A stretch of 64,000 nt of DNA from Neisseria sp. 83E34. GTDB lineage: Bacteria > Pseudomonadota > Gammaproteobacteria > Burkholderiales > Neisseriaceae. A program made the position numbers and the translations under genes. Below the pieces are notes generated by a model that saw only the letters and a list, made by a program, of their open reading frames with translations, searched no databases and had not been told where the DNA came from. This document shows, piece by piece, positions 9,081 through 17,154 of the stretch (position 1 is its first letter; each line of letters opens with the position of its first letter). The stretch is taken from NCBI RefSeq assembly GCF_001308015.1, contig NZ_LGYH01000007.1, forward strand, positions 62,001-126,000, in the 5' to 3' direction.

Positions 9081-10667
9081 ATGTTTTCCCCCACATTCGA
9101 CCCCCTAGGCAACATCTGGCTTTCCGCCGCTGTTGCTTCCGCTCCTATCATCCTTTTCCTGCTCAGCCTGACCGTGTTGAAAATGAAAGGTATCCATGCC
9201 GCCCTGCTTACGCTGGTGGTTACTTTGGTTCTTTCGTTTTTTCCGTTCGCCCTGCCTGCCGATGTTGCGCTGGCCTCGGTCGTACAAGGGATTGTGCAAG
9301 GGATGTGGCCTATCGGCTATATCATCATCATGGCGGTTTGGCTCTATAAACTCACGGTAGCCTCAGGTAAATTTGAAGTCATCAAAGGCAGCTTGGCCAT
9401 GATTTCGCCCGACCAGCGTATCCAGCTTCTGCTGATTGCTTTCTGCTTCGGCGCGTTTCTCGAAGGCGCAGCAGGTTTCGGCGTGCCTATTGCCATTTGC
9501 GGCGTGATGCTGGCAGCATTGGGCTTTAATCCTTTACAAGCGGCAATGCTGTGCTTGATTGCCAACGCAGCTTCCGGCGCGTTCGGAGCCATCGGTATTC
9601 CGGTTGCCATTATCGACACTTTCCATTTGGAAGGCGTAACCGCGATGGATGTTTCCAAGGCCACCAATACCACGCTGCCTTTTATCGCGGCAAGCGTGCC
9701 GTTTTTGTTGGTATGGATTATCGACGGCTTCAAAGGCATTAAGGAAACGCTGCCTGCACTGCTGGTCACTTCCGGTGTGTTTACTTCATGCCAGATGGCT
9801 GTAACGTATTTTGTCGGCCCCGAATTGGCCGATATCCTGCCGCCTTTGTTGTCTTTAATCGCATTGGCCGCACTGTCAACCAAATGGCAACCGAAAAACA
9901 TCTTCCGCATCTCACCGGAAGACGAAGAAGAAACCGCCCGCCATTCGTTTAGCGCCATCATTTCGGCTTGGTCGCCGTTTTATATCCTCAGTGCATTCGT
10001 GATCGTGTGGAGCATGCCGTTTTTCAAAGCCTTGTTCAAAGCCGATGCACCTCTGGCTTTTACCAACCTGAATTGGACACTGGCTGCCGCCGGTGATCAA
10101 AAAATCACGGTCGGCTTAGGTTTGATCAACTCAACCGGCACCGCAATTTTACTGGCCGTGCTTGCCACTATTCTGGTTTCCGGCAAATCGCTGGGCGTGG
10201 CGCGCGCAGTAAGCGACCTGAAGAAAACCTGCAAGGAATTATGGCTTTCCATCGCCACCATCTGCTTCATTCTTGCCATTGCCAAGCTCACTACCTACAC
10301 CGGCATGACTAAAGCATTGGCAGAAGCCGTTGCCGTAACCGGCGGCGTATTCCCGCTGCTCTCGCCCGTGTTAGGTTGGATCGGCGTATTTATGACCGGA
10401 TCAGTTGTCAACAACAACACCTTGTTCGCACCGGTGCAATCCATTGTTGCGCAACACTTAAGCATCGATCCCGCCCTGCTGGTGCAAGCCAATACCGCAG
10501 GCGGTACGATGGCGAAGCTGGTATCACCACAATCCATTGCCATCGCCACGGCTGCCGTGGGGAAAGCGGGTCAAGAATCCGCTCTGCTGAAAATGACCTT
10601 AAAATACAGTATCGGGCTATTGGTATTCGTGTGTATCTGGACATTCGTTTTGGCTTCTTTACTCTAA
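9081..10667 (+). CDS. lctP: L-lactate permease
   Basis: This 528-residue, many-helix membrane protein belongs to the LctP/LldP family. Diagnostic stretches include FGAFLEGAAGFGVPIAICG, the proline/glycine-rich ASGAFGAIGIPVAI and, near the end, NNNTLFAPVQ and AKLVSPQSIAIA. It moves lactate with protons. The ATG has a good AAGGAAG site. The gene follows ldh in the same direction, probably cotranscribed or coregulated, and ends at a DUS hairpin. In other Neisseria lctP supports growth on host lactate. That it has the same role here is inferred. Confidence 0.95.
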   Translation: MFSPTFDPLGNIWLSAAVASAPIILFLLSLTVLKMKGIHAALLTLVVTLVLSFFPFALPADVALASVVQGIVQGMWPIGYIIIMAVWLYKLTVASGKFEVIKGSLAMISPDQRIQLLLIAFCFGAFLEGAAGFGVPIAICGVMLAALGFNPLQAAMLCLIANAASGAFGAIGIPVAIIDTFHLEGVTAMDVSKATNTTLPFIAASVPFLLVWIIDGFKGIKETLPALLVTSGVFTSCQMAVTYFVGPELADILPPLLSLIALAALSTKWQPKNIFRISPEDEEETARHSFSAIISAWSPFYILSAFVIVWSMPFFKALFKADAPLAFTNLNWTLAAAGDQKITVGLGLINSTGTAILLAVLATILVSGKSLGVARAVSDLKKTCKELWLSIATICFILAIAKLTTYTGMTKALAEAVAVTGGVFPLLSPVLGWIGVFMTGSVVNNNTLFAPVQSIVAQHLSIDPALLVQANTAGGTMAKLVSPQSIAIATAAVGKAGQESALLKMTLKYSIGLLVFVCIWTFVLASLL

Positions 10668-10680
10668 GCCATAATAAAAA

Positions 10681-10713
10681 CAATGCCTGTCTGAAAAATT
10701 CAGACAGGCATTG
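10681..10713 (+). terminator. DUS-hairpin terminator of lctP
   Basis: A perfect inverted DUS pair with a short loop, 13 bases past the stop. Confidence 0.75.
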
Positions 10714-10840
10714 TTCTTAATTCAAGAAACAAATATAACCAATCAAATTACATCAACACAAAAGTGCAAACCGCATAAACCTGTTTATTTTTTTAAGCTT
10801 TCCGGTTATAGATAAAACCCAAATTTACACAGGATTTCGC

Positions 10841-10846
10841 TATAAT
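10841..10846 (+). promoter_or_regulatory. Candidate -10 element TATAAT
   Basis: A consensus TATAAT lies 36 bases before the ATG at 10883. No convincing -35 hexamer is seen at the usual spacing. Confidence 0.4.
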
Positions 10847-10882
10847 CCCCGAAAATTTAACCCTGATAAACCACACAATCTA

Positions 10883-11581
10883 ATGAAAAAAATCCTTTTT
10901 CTTTCCACCGGCCTGTTGGGCCTGCTGTTGAGCCAGCAAACTCTGGCGCGAACCAACTACATCTGCCAGCTAAACGGTAAAGCCGTCTACACCACACAAA
11001 GAATCAACAACACCTGCCAAGTATCAGAAATGAACGGCATCTCCGAAGAAACCGTATCGGTAGAGCGCACCTCCACCCCCAGCATGGCAGAAATCATGGG
11101 CAAAACCCCTGCCACCATTGCATTGAATACCCAAGTAGAACTTTACGGCGAGCCCTCTTTCAATTTCGCCAACATCAGCGAAACCGACAAAATCGCCCAA
11201 ATCTGGGAAAAAGAACAATTCGGTTCTTACGACGACATCAAAATCATGCCGCGAGCCGACATTGAAAAACCGGCCGACATGAACGTAAAAATCCGCAACC
11301 AACCAATCGATAAAAGCAAAACCCCTGCTTCGCGCTCCGTGCAAGCCAATACCCGTATGCCGGCAAACTACAAACCCCTTCCGCCGCCCAAACCCAAGCT
11401 GACCCGCAAGCAGATTCTCCAACGCGAAATTGCCAGCGAGCAGGCCGCACTCATCAGAGCACAAGCCCAACTCGAACGCGCGCGCAAGTCCGGTGGCGAC
11501 ACTTCCGGATTGGAGCAAACGGTTCGCGACCGCCAAGCCAACGTGCGTGCCATTCAAAATGAATTGAAGCGCCAAAGATAA
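10883..11581 (+). CDS. Exported coiled-coil protein of unknown function (possible DUF4124 N-terminus)
   Basis: This 232-residue protein has a signal peptide of about 22 residues ending in TLA. A short cysteine-containing segment (YICQLNGKAVYTT, then CQVSE) resembles DUF4124-type exported proteins. A proline-rich linker (PLPPPKPKLT) at about 165-175 leads to a charged coiled coil at about 178-232 rich in Arg, Gln and Ala. I do not recognise a specific function. The coiled coil may mediate oligomerisation or contact with the cell wall. It stands alone between lctP and a TM2-protein gene on the other strand. Confidence 0.75.
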   Translation: MKKILFLSTGLLGLLLSQQTLARTNYICQLNGKAVYTTQRINNTCQVSEMNGISEETVSVERTSTPSMAEIMGKTPATIALNTQVELYGEPSFNFANISETDKIAQIWEKEQFGSYDDIKIMPRADIEKPADMNVKIRNQPIDKSKTPASRSVQANTRMPANYKPLPPPKPKLTRKQILQREIASEQAALIRAQAQLERARKSGGDTSGLEQTVRDRQANVRAIQNELKRQR

Positions 11582-11600
11582 GGCTGCTCTTCCCATAGCA

Positions 11601-11634
11601 AATGCCTGTCTGAAACTTTTTTCAGACAGGCATT
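11601..11634 (+). terminator. DUS-hairpin terminator of the coiled-coil protein gene
   Basis: A perfect inverted DUS pair, 20 bases after the stop. Confidence 0.7.
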
Positions 11635-11644
11635 GTTTATCAGT

Positions 11645-11704
11645 ATAGTGAGTCAACTTCAAATAATGATTTAAGCGTTCGATTTTTTTAAGTTGATTCA
11701 CTAT
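11645..11704. repeat. 60-bp miniature inverted-repeat element
   Basis: Terminal inverted repeats ATAGTGAGTCAACTT and AAGTTGATTCACTAT bound a core with AATGATTTAAGC and GATTTTTTTAA. The same core occurs at 13128-13177. It has no coding capacity. Confidence 0.75.
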
Positions 11705-11723
11705 CAACCGTATCCAATCAGAT

Positions 11724-11960
11724 TCAAACCACAATTGCTCCGAAAGAATCCGTCGGCTTAAACGCAGCCAGAATACCTTCGATGATGCCGATAACAGTGG
11801 GAATAAACGTCCAGCTCAACAAAAAATAAAGTATGCCCATCCACACACGGCCGGCGCAGAACTTATGCACGCCGAACGTGCCGAACAAAAGCGCCATTGC
11901 CACATACAGGGCTTTATTGCAAGTGTGGGGATAAGTTGCGGCGTAAGAAACCGTTTGCAT
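11724..11960 (-). CDS. TM2-domain membrane protein
   Basis: This 78-residue protein consists almost wholly of a TM2 domain. It has two hydrophobic helices around the signature GTFGVHKFCAGRVWMG, followed by a short turn and a second helix (FIPTVIGIIEGI). TM2 proteins are small inner membrane proteins of unknown function. The start at 11960 has AAAAGGAAAT upstream. It is a single gene on the minus strand, convergent with the coiled-coil protein gene, and the 60-bp repeat element lies just past its stop. Confidence 0.85.
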   Translation of the reverse strand: MQTVSYAATYPHTCNKALYVAMALLFGTFGVHKFCAGRVWMGILYFLLSWTFIPTVIGIIEGILAAFKPTDSFGAIVV

Positions 11961-12117
11961 GGTTGGATTTCCTTTTCAAATACATTCATAAAGGGCTATA
12001 ACCGAAAAACTTAATCATTAGTCAAGCATAGGCTATGATGGCCCGTCCGGCTTCCAATATTCCGTCTATCTCGCAGATTTAAAGAGTTTTTTCAGTAAAG
12101 AAAAGCAAATACAGCAA

Positions 12118-12183
12118 AATGCCTGTCTGAAAACAAGCAACTCAATTTTCCATGAGGCCTGAAGCTGTTTTCAGACAGGCATT
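12118..12183 (-). terminator. DUS-hairpin terminator of the 5-formyl-THF cyclo-ligase gene
   Basis: The two DUS arms are separated by about 40 bases and lie just past the stop at 12195. Confidence 0.6.
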
Positions 12184-12194
12184 CTGAAGTCTTT

Positions 12195-12764
12195 TTAAAA
12201 CCAAACAATACCGTTTTCAGACACAAAGCCGTCCAAGCGCATATCATGTACTTCACACGGCAATGTCTGCACCATTTGGCAAGCAAAGCCCGCACCGATT
12301 TTCAGAGGCTTGCCAAAACGCGCGCGCGCCAGCGAAGCATCATAAAACCCGCCGCCCTGCCCCAAACGGTAGCCTTGCTCATCCACGCCCACCAACGGCA
12401 GCAACATAATATCCATCCGTTCGGCGCGCACTTTTCTGCCTGAAAACTGGGGAATATCCAAACGGCCTTTGCGGTTGCGTTCGGGCGCCAATCCGACATG
12501 GTAAGGAGTAAACCAAAGCCGCAGGCTACGTTTTTCAATATAAGGCAAATAAACCCGCACACCTCGCTTGAACGCACTGCGGATTAGTTCATCCAACACC
12601 AGCTCGCTGCCCACCGGCCAATACGCCGCCATTTTTTTACCGCGTTTGAGCAGCTTTTTCATATTCCGATTGGCGGCGAGCGTGGCGCGGCGGCGTTCGC
12701 GGTCGGAAAGGCTTTTGCGTGCCCGCCGCAGCCGGCGGCGGATTTCATGTTTGCTATGCAGCAT
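12195..12764 (-). CDS. 5-formyltetrahydrofolate cyclo-ligase
   Basis: This 189-residue protein is the usual length for the family (YgfA/MTHFS). It shows the basic N-terminus RRRLRRARKSLS, MAAYWPVGSEL, the phosphate/ATP loop region GYRLGQGGGFYD and a C-terminal stretch LPCEVHDMRLDGFVSE. The enzyme uses ATP to convert 5-formyl-THF to 5,10-methenyl-THF in the cytoplasm. In many bacteria this gene lies beside the 6S RNA gene. I looked upstream at 12765-13257 but could not support a 6S RNA; that gap holds the structured repeat described separately. Confidence 0.93.
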   Translation of the reverse strand: MLHSKHEIRRRLRRARKSLSDRERRRATLAANRNMKKLLKRGKKMAAYWPVGSELVLDELIRSAFKRGVRVYLPYIEKRSLRLWFTPYHVGLAPERNRKGRLDIPQFSGRKVRAERMDIMLLPLVGVDEQGYRLGQGGGFYDASLARARFGKPLKIGAGFACQMVQTLPCEVHDMRLDGFVSENGIVWF

Positions 12765-12797
12765 GATGGTTTCCTGATATTACCCGGTTTGGTGTTT

Positions 12798-12831
12798 ATG
12801 CCTGTCTGAAAAAATATTTTCAGACAGGCAT
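12798..12831. repeat. DUS inverted pair upstream of the cyclo-ligase gene
   Basis: A perfect pair on the 5-prime side of the gene that starts at 12764. No gene ends directly here. Confidence 0.85.
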
Positions 12832-12843
12832 TTCTTTATTATT

Positions 12844-12860
12844 TATAGCAAATAAACTTA
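12844..12860. repeat. Solitary Correia-type terminal repeat
   Basis: TATAGCAAATAAACTTA is identical to the left end of the elements at 54212 and 59791. No matching right end follows within 160 bases, so it is a remnant or the edge of the composite block ending at 13177. Confidence 0.6.
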
Positions 12861-12924
12861 AAATTTGGTATGACGATGCGCGCCTTGAATTTCTGTCTTC
12901 CCGTTACTTAAGATTGCGCTTCAT

Positions 12925-13086
12925 GGCCGCGCGGCCACTTACTTTCTTTGCTTCGCCAAAGAAAGTAAGCAAAGAAAGGCGACCGCGGTTGCCGGTTTGC
13001 TACGCAAACTGCCCTCACTGCGCAGGCTTTTCGGGGCGGCCGCTAGTCGCTACGCTCCGGGAGCGACCTTATTCCCCCGAAAAGCC
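12925..13086. repeat. GC-rich multi-hairpin intergenic element
   Basis: This block holds a series of inverted repeats: the self-complementary 12-mer GGCCGCGCGGCC (12925-12936); a perfect 13-bp stem CTTACTTTCTTTG/CAAAGAAAGTAAG with a 6-base loop (12938-12969); GTTTGC-TAC-GCAAAC (12995-13009); and a 12-bp stem GGCTTTTCGGGG/CCCCGAAAAGCC (13025-13036 with 13075-13086) enclosing GTCGCT/AGCGAC (13046-13051, 13062-13067). It is GC-rich in an AT-rich gap. I recall similar blocks scattered through Proteobacteria, often miscalled as short hypothetical proteins. The 74-codon ORF through it is probably not a gene. Confidence 0.7.
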
Positions 13087-13127
13087 CGCTCCGTTCGGCG
13101 GCGCCAGCGGACAGGCAGTAATAGCCA

Positions 13128-13177
13128 AGATTTGTTAATGATTTAAGCAATTGATTTTTTTAAATCAATTAACTATA
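13128..13177. repeat. Second copy of the short miniature element
   Basis: It shares AATGATTTAAGC and GATTTTTTTAA with 11645-11704 and ends in AATTAACTATA. The left terminal repeat is degraded. Confidence 0.6.
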
Positions 13178-13185
13178 CTGATAAA

Positions 13186-13221
13186 CAATGCCTGTCTGAA
13201 AAGGCTTTCAGACAGGCATTG
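13186..13221 (-). terminator. DUS-hairpin terminator of pgk
   Basis: A perfect inverted DUS pair extended by CAA/TTG, 37 bases past the pgk stop. Confidence 0.7.
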
Positions 13222-13257
13222 TATATGTTGTTCCCGCCAAGCGGAAAACCGTTTGAT

Positions 13258-14436
13258 TTAGCCTGCAAATTTTTCCAGCGCGGCTACGGCGGGCAATTCT
13301 TTGCCTTCCAAAAACTCAAGGAACGCGCCGCCGCCAGTGGAAATGTAGCTGATTTGGTCGGTGATGCCGAATTTGGCAATGGCCGCCAGAGTGTCGCCGC
13401 CGCCGGCAATCGAGAAAGCCGGGCTTTCGGCAATGGCTTTGGCCAACACTTCGGTGCCGCCTGCAAACTGGTCGAACTCAAACACGCCGACCGGGCCGTT
13501 CCACACCACGGTGCCGGCTTTTTTCAGCAAATCGGCCAATTGCCCGGCTGATTTCGGGCCGATGTCGAGAATCATCTCGTCGGCTGCCACTTCATCGATT
13601 GATTTCACGGTCGCTTCGGCATTTTCGGCAAATTCTTTGGCCACCACCACATCAACCGGCAGCGGCACGGCGCCGCCTTTGGCCGACATTTTTTCCATGA
13701 TTTTTTTCGCTTCGTCCACCAAGTCGGCTTCCGCCAGCGACTTGCCGATGGGCTTGCCTTGCGCCAGCAAGAAAGTGTTGGCAATACCGCCGCCCACAAT
13801 CAATTGATCCACTTTATCAGCCAGGCTTTCCAAAATGGTCAGCTTGGTGGACACTTTGCTGCCTGCCACAATGGCTACCATCGGGCGGGCGGGTTCTTTA
13901 AGGGCTTTACCCAAAGCGTCCAATTCTTCGGCCATCAAAATACCGGCACAGGAAAGCGGCGCGGCGGTGGCAACGGCTTCGGTGGAAGCTTGCGCACGGT
14001 GTGCGGTGCCGAATGCGTCGTTCACAAACACGTCGCACAATGAAGCATAGGCTTTACCGAGCTCGGCGGCATTTTTCTTCTCGCCTTTGTTGATGCGCAC
14101 GTTTTGCAGCATGGCCACTTCGCCGGCAGCCAAATTGGGTTTGTTTTCCTGCCAATCGTTCAACACTTTCACTTCTTTGCCCAACAGGCTGCCCAAATGC
14201 GCTGCAACGGGTGCAACATCGTCTTCGGGGTTGAATTCGCCTTCTGTCGGGCGGCCGAGATGCGACATCACAATTACGGCAGCACCGTTGTCTAACGCGT
14301 ATTTGATGGATGCCAGCGATGCGCGGATGCGGGTATCGTCGCTGATTTTGCCGTCTTTAAACGGCACGTTCATATCGGCGCGGATCAATACGGTTTTGCC
14401 TTGTACGTTTTGTTCGGTGAGTTTTAGAAATGCCAT
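13258..14436 (-). CDS. pgk: Phosphoglycerate kinase
   Basis: This 392-residue protein is the normal length. The N-terminal substrate site includes [11 protein letters not shown] and [11 protein letters not shown], and the hinge contains [14 protein letters not shown]. The C-terminal nucleotide domain has [17 protein letters not shown] and a glycine-rich [14 protein letters not shown]. The enzyme transfers phosphate from 1,3-bisphosphoglycerate to ADP in glycolysis, or the reverse in gluconeogenesis. It is monocistronic here, with a DUS hairpin after the stop and hemL upstream on the same strand. Confidence 0.97.
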   Translation of the reverse strand: MAFLKLTEQNVQGKTVLIRADMNVPFKDGKISDDTRIRASLASIKYALDNGAAVIVMSHLGRPTEGEFNPEDDVAPVAAHLGSLLGKEVKVLNDWQENKPNLAAGEVAMLQNVRINKGEKKNAAELGKAYASLCDVFVNDAFGTAHRAQASTEAVATAAPLSCAGILMAEELDALGKALKEPARPMVAIVAGSKVSTKLTILESLADKVDQLIVGGGIANTFLLAQGKPIGKSLAEADLVDEAKKIMEKMSAKGGAVPLPVDVVVAKEFAENAEATVKSIDEVAADEMILDIGPKSAGQLADLLKKAGTVVWNGPVGVFEFDQFAGGTEVLAKAIAESPAFSIAGGGDTLAAIAKFGITDQISYISTGGGAFLEFLEGKELPAVAALEKFAG

Positions 14437-14546
14437 ATTTTGATTCCTTAGTAGTCGGATTGGATTTATTAATGTGTTATGTGATTATGCTTGATTGGGC
14501 CCGGCCGGGTAAAGGCGGCTCGGCTGGGCGGTAGCGGAAAAAACTT

Positions 14547-14612
14547 GAATGCCTGTCTGAAACACGTTTCGGCTTTTCAGAAAGCCGCGTTACCCGCTTT
14601 CAGACAGGCATT
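14547..14612 (-). terminator. DUS-hairpin terminator of hemL
   Basis: DUS arms lie about 40 bases apart with a second small GC-rich stem (TTTCGGCTTTTC / GAAAGCCG) inside, just past the hemL stop. Confidence 0.6.
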
Positions 14613-14618
14613 CACCGC

Positions 14619-15902
14619 TTAAACCGACATGGCGGCAAACACTTTTCGGGCGGCGTTCACAGTTTCTTCAATCAATTCAGGCGTGTGCGCGGCAGACATA
14701 AAACAGGCTTCGTAAGCCGACGGGCCGAATGCCACGCCCTCTTCCAGCATACCGTGGAAAAAGCGTTTGAAATTATCGATATTTGAGGCCGTCATATCGG
14801 CGTAGGTTTCGGGCTTTTTCCCGGCGAAATACAGGCCGAACATGCCGCCCACCGAATCGGCGGTAAACACCGTGCCCGCCTCGCAAGCAGCTTCTGCAAG
14901 GCCGCTCACCAGCTGTTTGGTACGCTCGGTAAGGTTTTCATAAAAACCGGGGCGCTGAATAATCTCCAGCGTTTTCAAACCGGCCGCCACGGCAACGGGG
15001 TTGCCCGATAAAGTGCCCGCCTGATACACGCCGCCTAGAGGCGAAATGCAGGCCATGATTTCTTTTTTGCCGCCAAACGCCGCCAGCGGCATACCGCCGC
15101 CGATAACCTTGCCCATGGTGGTTAAATCGGGCGTGATGCCGTGCAGCGATTGCGCGCCGCCCAAAGCCACGCGGAAACCGGTCATCACTTCATCGTAAAT
15201 CAGCACGCTGCCGTTTTCTTCGGTAATCCGGCGCAGGGTTTGCACGAATTCGCTGTTCGGTTTCACTAAATTCATATTGCCTGCAATCGGCTCGATAATC
15301 ACACAGGCGATTTCGTGGCCGAACCCGGCAAACGCTTCTTTCAACGCTTCGGTATCGTTGTAAGGCAATACCACGGTATGCTTGGTGAAATCGGCAGGCA
15401 CGCCGGCGGAGCTGGGGTTGCCGAACGTGAGCAGGCCCGAGCCGGCTTTGACCAAAAGGCTGTCTGAATGGCCGTGGTAGCAGCCTTCGAATTTCACGAT
15501 TTTATCGCGGCCGGTATAGCCGCGCGCCAGGCGGATGGCGCTCATGGTGGCTTCCGTGCCCGAGCTCACCAAGCGCAGCTGCTCCACGCTCGGCAGGATT
15601 TTGGCGATTTCTTCTGCAATCACGATTTCCGCTTCGGTGGGCGCGCCGAACGACAAACCGTCTAAAGCCGCTTCGCGCACAGCCTCGAGCACTTCGGGAT
15701 GCGCGTGCCCCACAATCGCCGGCCCCCATGAGCCGACATAATCGATATATTGCTTGCCGGCCGCGTCCCACACAAACGCACCCTGCGCTTTTTTAATAAA
15801 ACGCGGCACGCCGCCGACGCTGCCGAATGCGCGCACAGGCGAGTTCACGCCGCCGGGAATGATGGCTTTGGCGCGGTTGAAAAGCTCTTCGTTGCGGTTC
15901 AT
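14619..15902 (-). CDS. hemL: Glutamate-1-semialdehyde 2,1-aminomutase
   Basis: This 427-residue protein starts at 15902 ([18 protein letters not shown]). Longer in-frame starts upstream give residues unlike the family. The PLP-dependent class III aminotransferase motifs are present: [36 protein letters not shown] and the PLP-lysine motif [12 protein letters not shown]. It makes 5-aminolevulinate for haem synthesis by the C5 pathway, which Neisseria use. A single DUS lies upstream at 15934-15945 and a DUS hairpin follows. Confidence 0.96.
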   Translation of the reverse strand: MNRNEELFNRAKAIIPGGVNSPVRAFGSVGGVPRFIKKAQGAFVWDAAGKQYIDYVGSWGPAIVGHAHPEVLEAVREAALDGLSFGAPTEAEIVIAEEIAKILPSVEQLRLVSSGTEATMSAIRLARGYTGRDKIVKFEGCYHGHSDSLLVKAGSGLLTFGNPSSAGVPADFTKHTVVLPYNDTEALKEAFAGFGHEIACVIIEPIAGNMNLVKPNSEFVQTLRRITEENGSVLIYDEVMTGFRVALGGAQSLHGITPDLTTMGKVIGGGMPLAAFGGKKEIMACISPLGGVYQAGTLSGNPVAVAAGLKTLEIIQRPGFYENLTERTKQLVSGLAEAACEAGTVFTADSVGGMFGLYFAGKKPETYADMTASNIDNFKRFFHGMLEEGVAFGPSAYEACFMSAAHTPELIEETVNAARKVFAAMSV

Positions 15903-16051
15903 AGGTTTATCCTTACCATAATCAAAACAAGTTTTCAGACAGGCATTGTCTGTTTGAAATGCAAAACAGAAAATTGGGATTTTAACAGATTCAATCCGCC
16001 CCCGCGCAGTACAAAAACGGCATTTTCTCGGGCTCTCACAATTGTATCCGT

Positions 16052-16057
16052 TATAAT
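16052..16057 (+). promoter_or_regulatory. Candidate -10 element TATAAT of azlCD
   Basis: A consensus TATAAT lies 38 bases before the ATG at 16095. It overlaps an earlier in-frame ATG (16056), which argues against that codon being the start. Confidence 0.4.
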
Positions 16058-16094
16058 GGCGCATTTTCTTCAAATTGCCCCTCGAAAGCTTCCT

Positions 16095-16808
16095 ATGGTT
16101 CCGCCCCAACCTTCCCCAAAATCCGAATTTATGCGCGGCGTGAAAGAAGTAACACCGGTATTGATCGGTATGCTGCCGTTTGCCCTGATATTAGGCGTGC
16201 AGGGCGCGAAAAAAGGGATGAGCGTTTTGGAAATGCCTTTGATGACCGGGCTGAACTTTGCCGGCGGTTCGGAATTTGCCGCTGTCGGGTTGTGGGGAGA
16301 CCCGCTGCCGGTGCTGCTGATTATCGGCGTTACCTTTATGATCAATACGCGCCATATTTTGATGGGGGCGGCTCTGGCGCCTTATCTACGCCATCTGCCG
16401 ATGAAAAGAGCCTTACCCGCTCTGTTTTTTATGACCGATGAAAGCTGGGCGCTGGGTATGGCCGATGCTTTGAAACGCAAGTCGCAAGGGCTGCCTGCGT
16501 TCAGCCTGCCTTATTACATGGGCACGGCACTGACTTTGTATGTGATGTGGGTATTGTTCACCGCATTGGGCACAGCCGTCGGCCCGCAATTCGGCAACGT
16601 GGAAGCCTGGGGCTTCGGCATGGCATTTCCGGCGGTGTTTCTGGTGTTGCTGCGCGGTATGTGGAAAGGCTTTAAAGCCGCCCTGCCCTGGCTCGTGAGC
16701 CTGATTGCGGCGGCTGCGGTTTATCTCATGGTTGACGGTGCGTGGTATGTGCCCGCCGGTGCGCTCGCCGGATTGGCTACAGCTTATCTGACTGGGGAAG
16801 ACGCATGA
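16095..16808 (+). CDS. azlC: AzlC family branched-chain amino acid export subunit
   Basis: This 237-residue inner membrane protein has the AzlC signatures [40 protein letters not shown] and [19 protein letters not shown]. It is the large subunit of a two-component exporter of branched-chain amino acids such as leucine and azaleucine. Its stop overlaps the start of the small subunit (ATGA at 16805-16808), which indicates coupled translation. The start at 16095 was chosen because a TATAAT lies over the upstream in-frame ATG. The exact substrate cannot be read from sequence. Confidence 0.88.
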   Translation: MVPPQPSPKSEFMRGVKEVTPVLIGMLPFALILGVQGAKKGMSVLEMPLMTGLNFAGGSEFAAVGLWGDPLPVLLIIGVTFMINTRHILMGAALAPYLRHLPMKRALPALFFMTDESWALGMADALKRKSQGLPAFSLPYYMGTALTLYVMWVLFTALGTAVGPQFGNVEAWGFGMAFPAVFLVLLRGMWKGFKAALPWLVSLIAAAAVYLMVDGAWYVPAGALAGLATAYLTGEDA

Positions 16809-17104
16809 TCAGCTGGGCTTCTTTCCTAACGATTTTGGGTATGCTGGCCGCCACTTATTCCACCCGCCTAATCGGCTTTTTCGCCCTACGCAACCGCACA
16901 CTCAGCAAACGTGCCGCAAGAGTAATGGAAGCGGCGCCCGGCTGCGTACTGATTGCCGTGATTGCGCCGCATTTTGTATCCGACAAACCGCACAAGTTGA
17001 TTGCTCTGGCAATCACGCTGCTTGCCGCAAGCAAGCTTTCCATGTTGCCGACCGTATTGATTGCCGTGGCTTCGACAGGCATTTTGGGTTATGTGATAGG
17101 ATAA
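16805..17104 (+). CDS. azlD: AzlD family branched-chain amino acid export subunit
   Basis: This 99-residue, three- or four-helix membrane protein starts at the ATG that overlaps the azlC stop by four bases. Typical AzlD features are ATYSTRLIGFF near the N-terminus and a hydrophobic tail (LIAVASTGILGYVIG). It pairs with AzlC. The upstream extension of this frame (from 16742) lies inside azlC and was rejected. Transcription ends at the convergent DUS hairpin shared with lysS. Confidence 0.88.
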   Translation: MISWASFLTILGMLAATYSTRLIGFFALRNRTLSKRAARVMEAAPGCVLIAVIAPHFVSDKPHKLIALAITLLAASKLSMLPTVLIAVASTGILGYVIG

Positions 17105-17106
17105 AG

Positions 17107-17141
17107 AATGCCTGTCTGAAAAAGCTTTTCAGACAGGCATT
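17107..17141. terminator. Bidirectional DUS-hairpin terminator between azlD and lysS
   Basis: A perfect DUS pair lies between two convergent genes, 3 bases after the azlD stop and 14 bases before the lysS stop. Confidence 0.75.
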
Positions 17142-17154
17142 TGGCTACCTTGAT

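Noticed and set aside
12914-13138. 74-codon ORF through the multi-hairpin block
   Set aside because: Its sequence follows the inverted repeats, with no protein-like pattern. The block is better explained as a structured repeat.
12765-13257. 6S RNA next to the 5-formyl-THF cyclo-ligase gene
   Set aside because: The neighbour made it worth checking, but I found no long rod-shaped fold with a central bubble; the gap is filled by repeats and DUS pairs.
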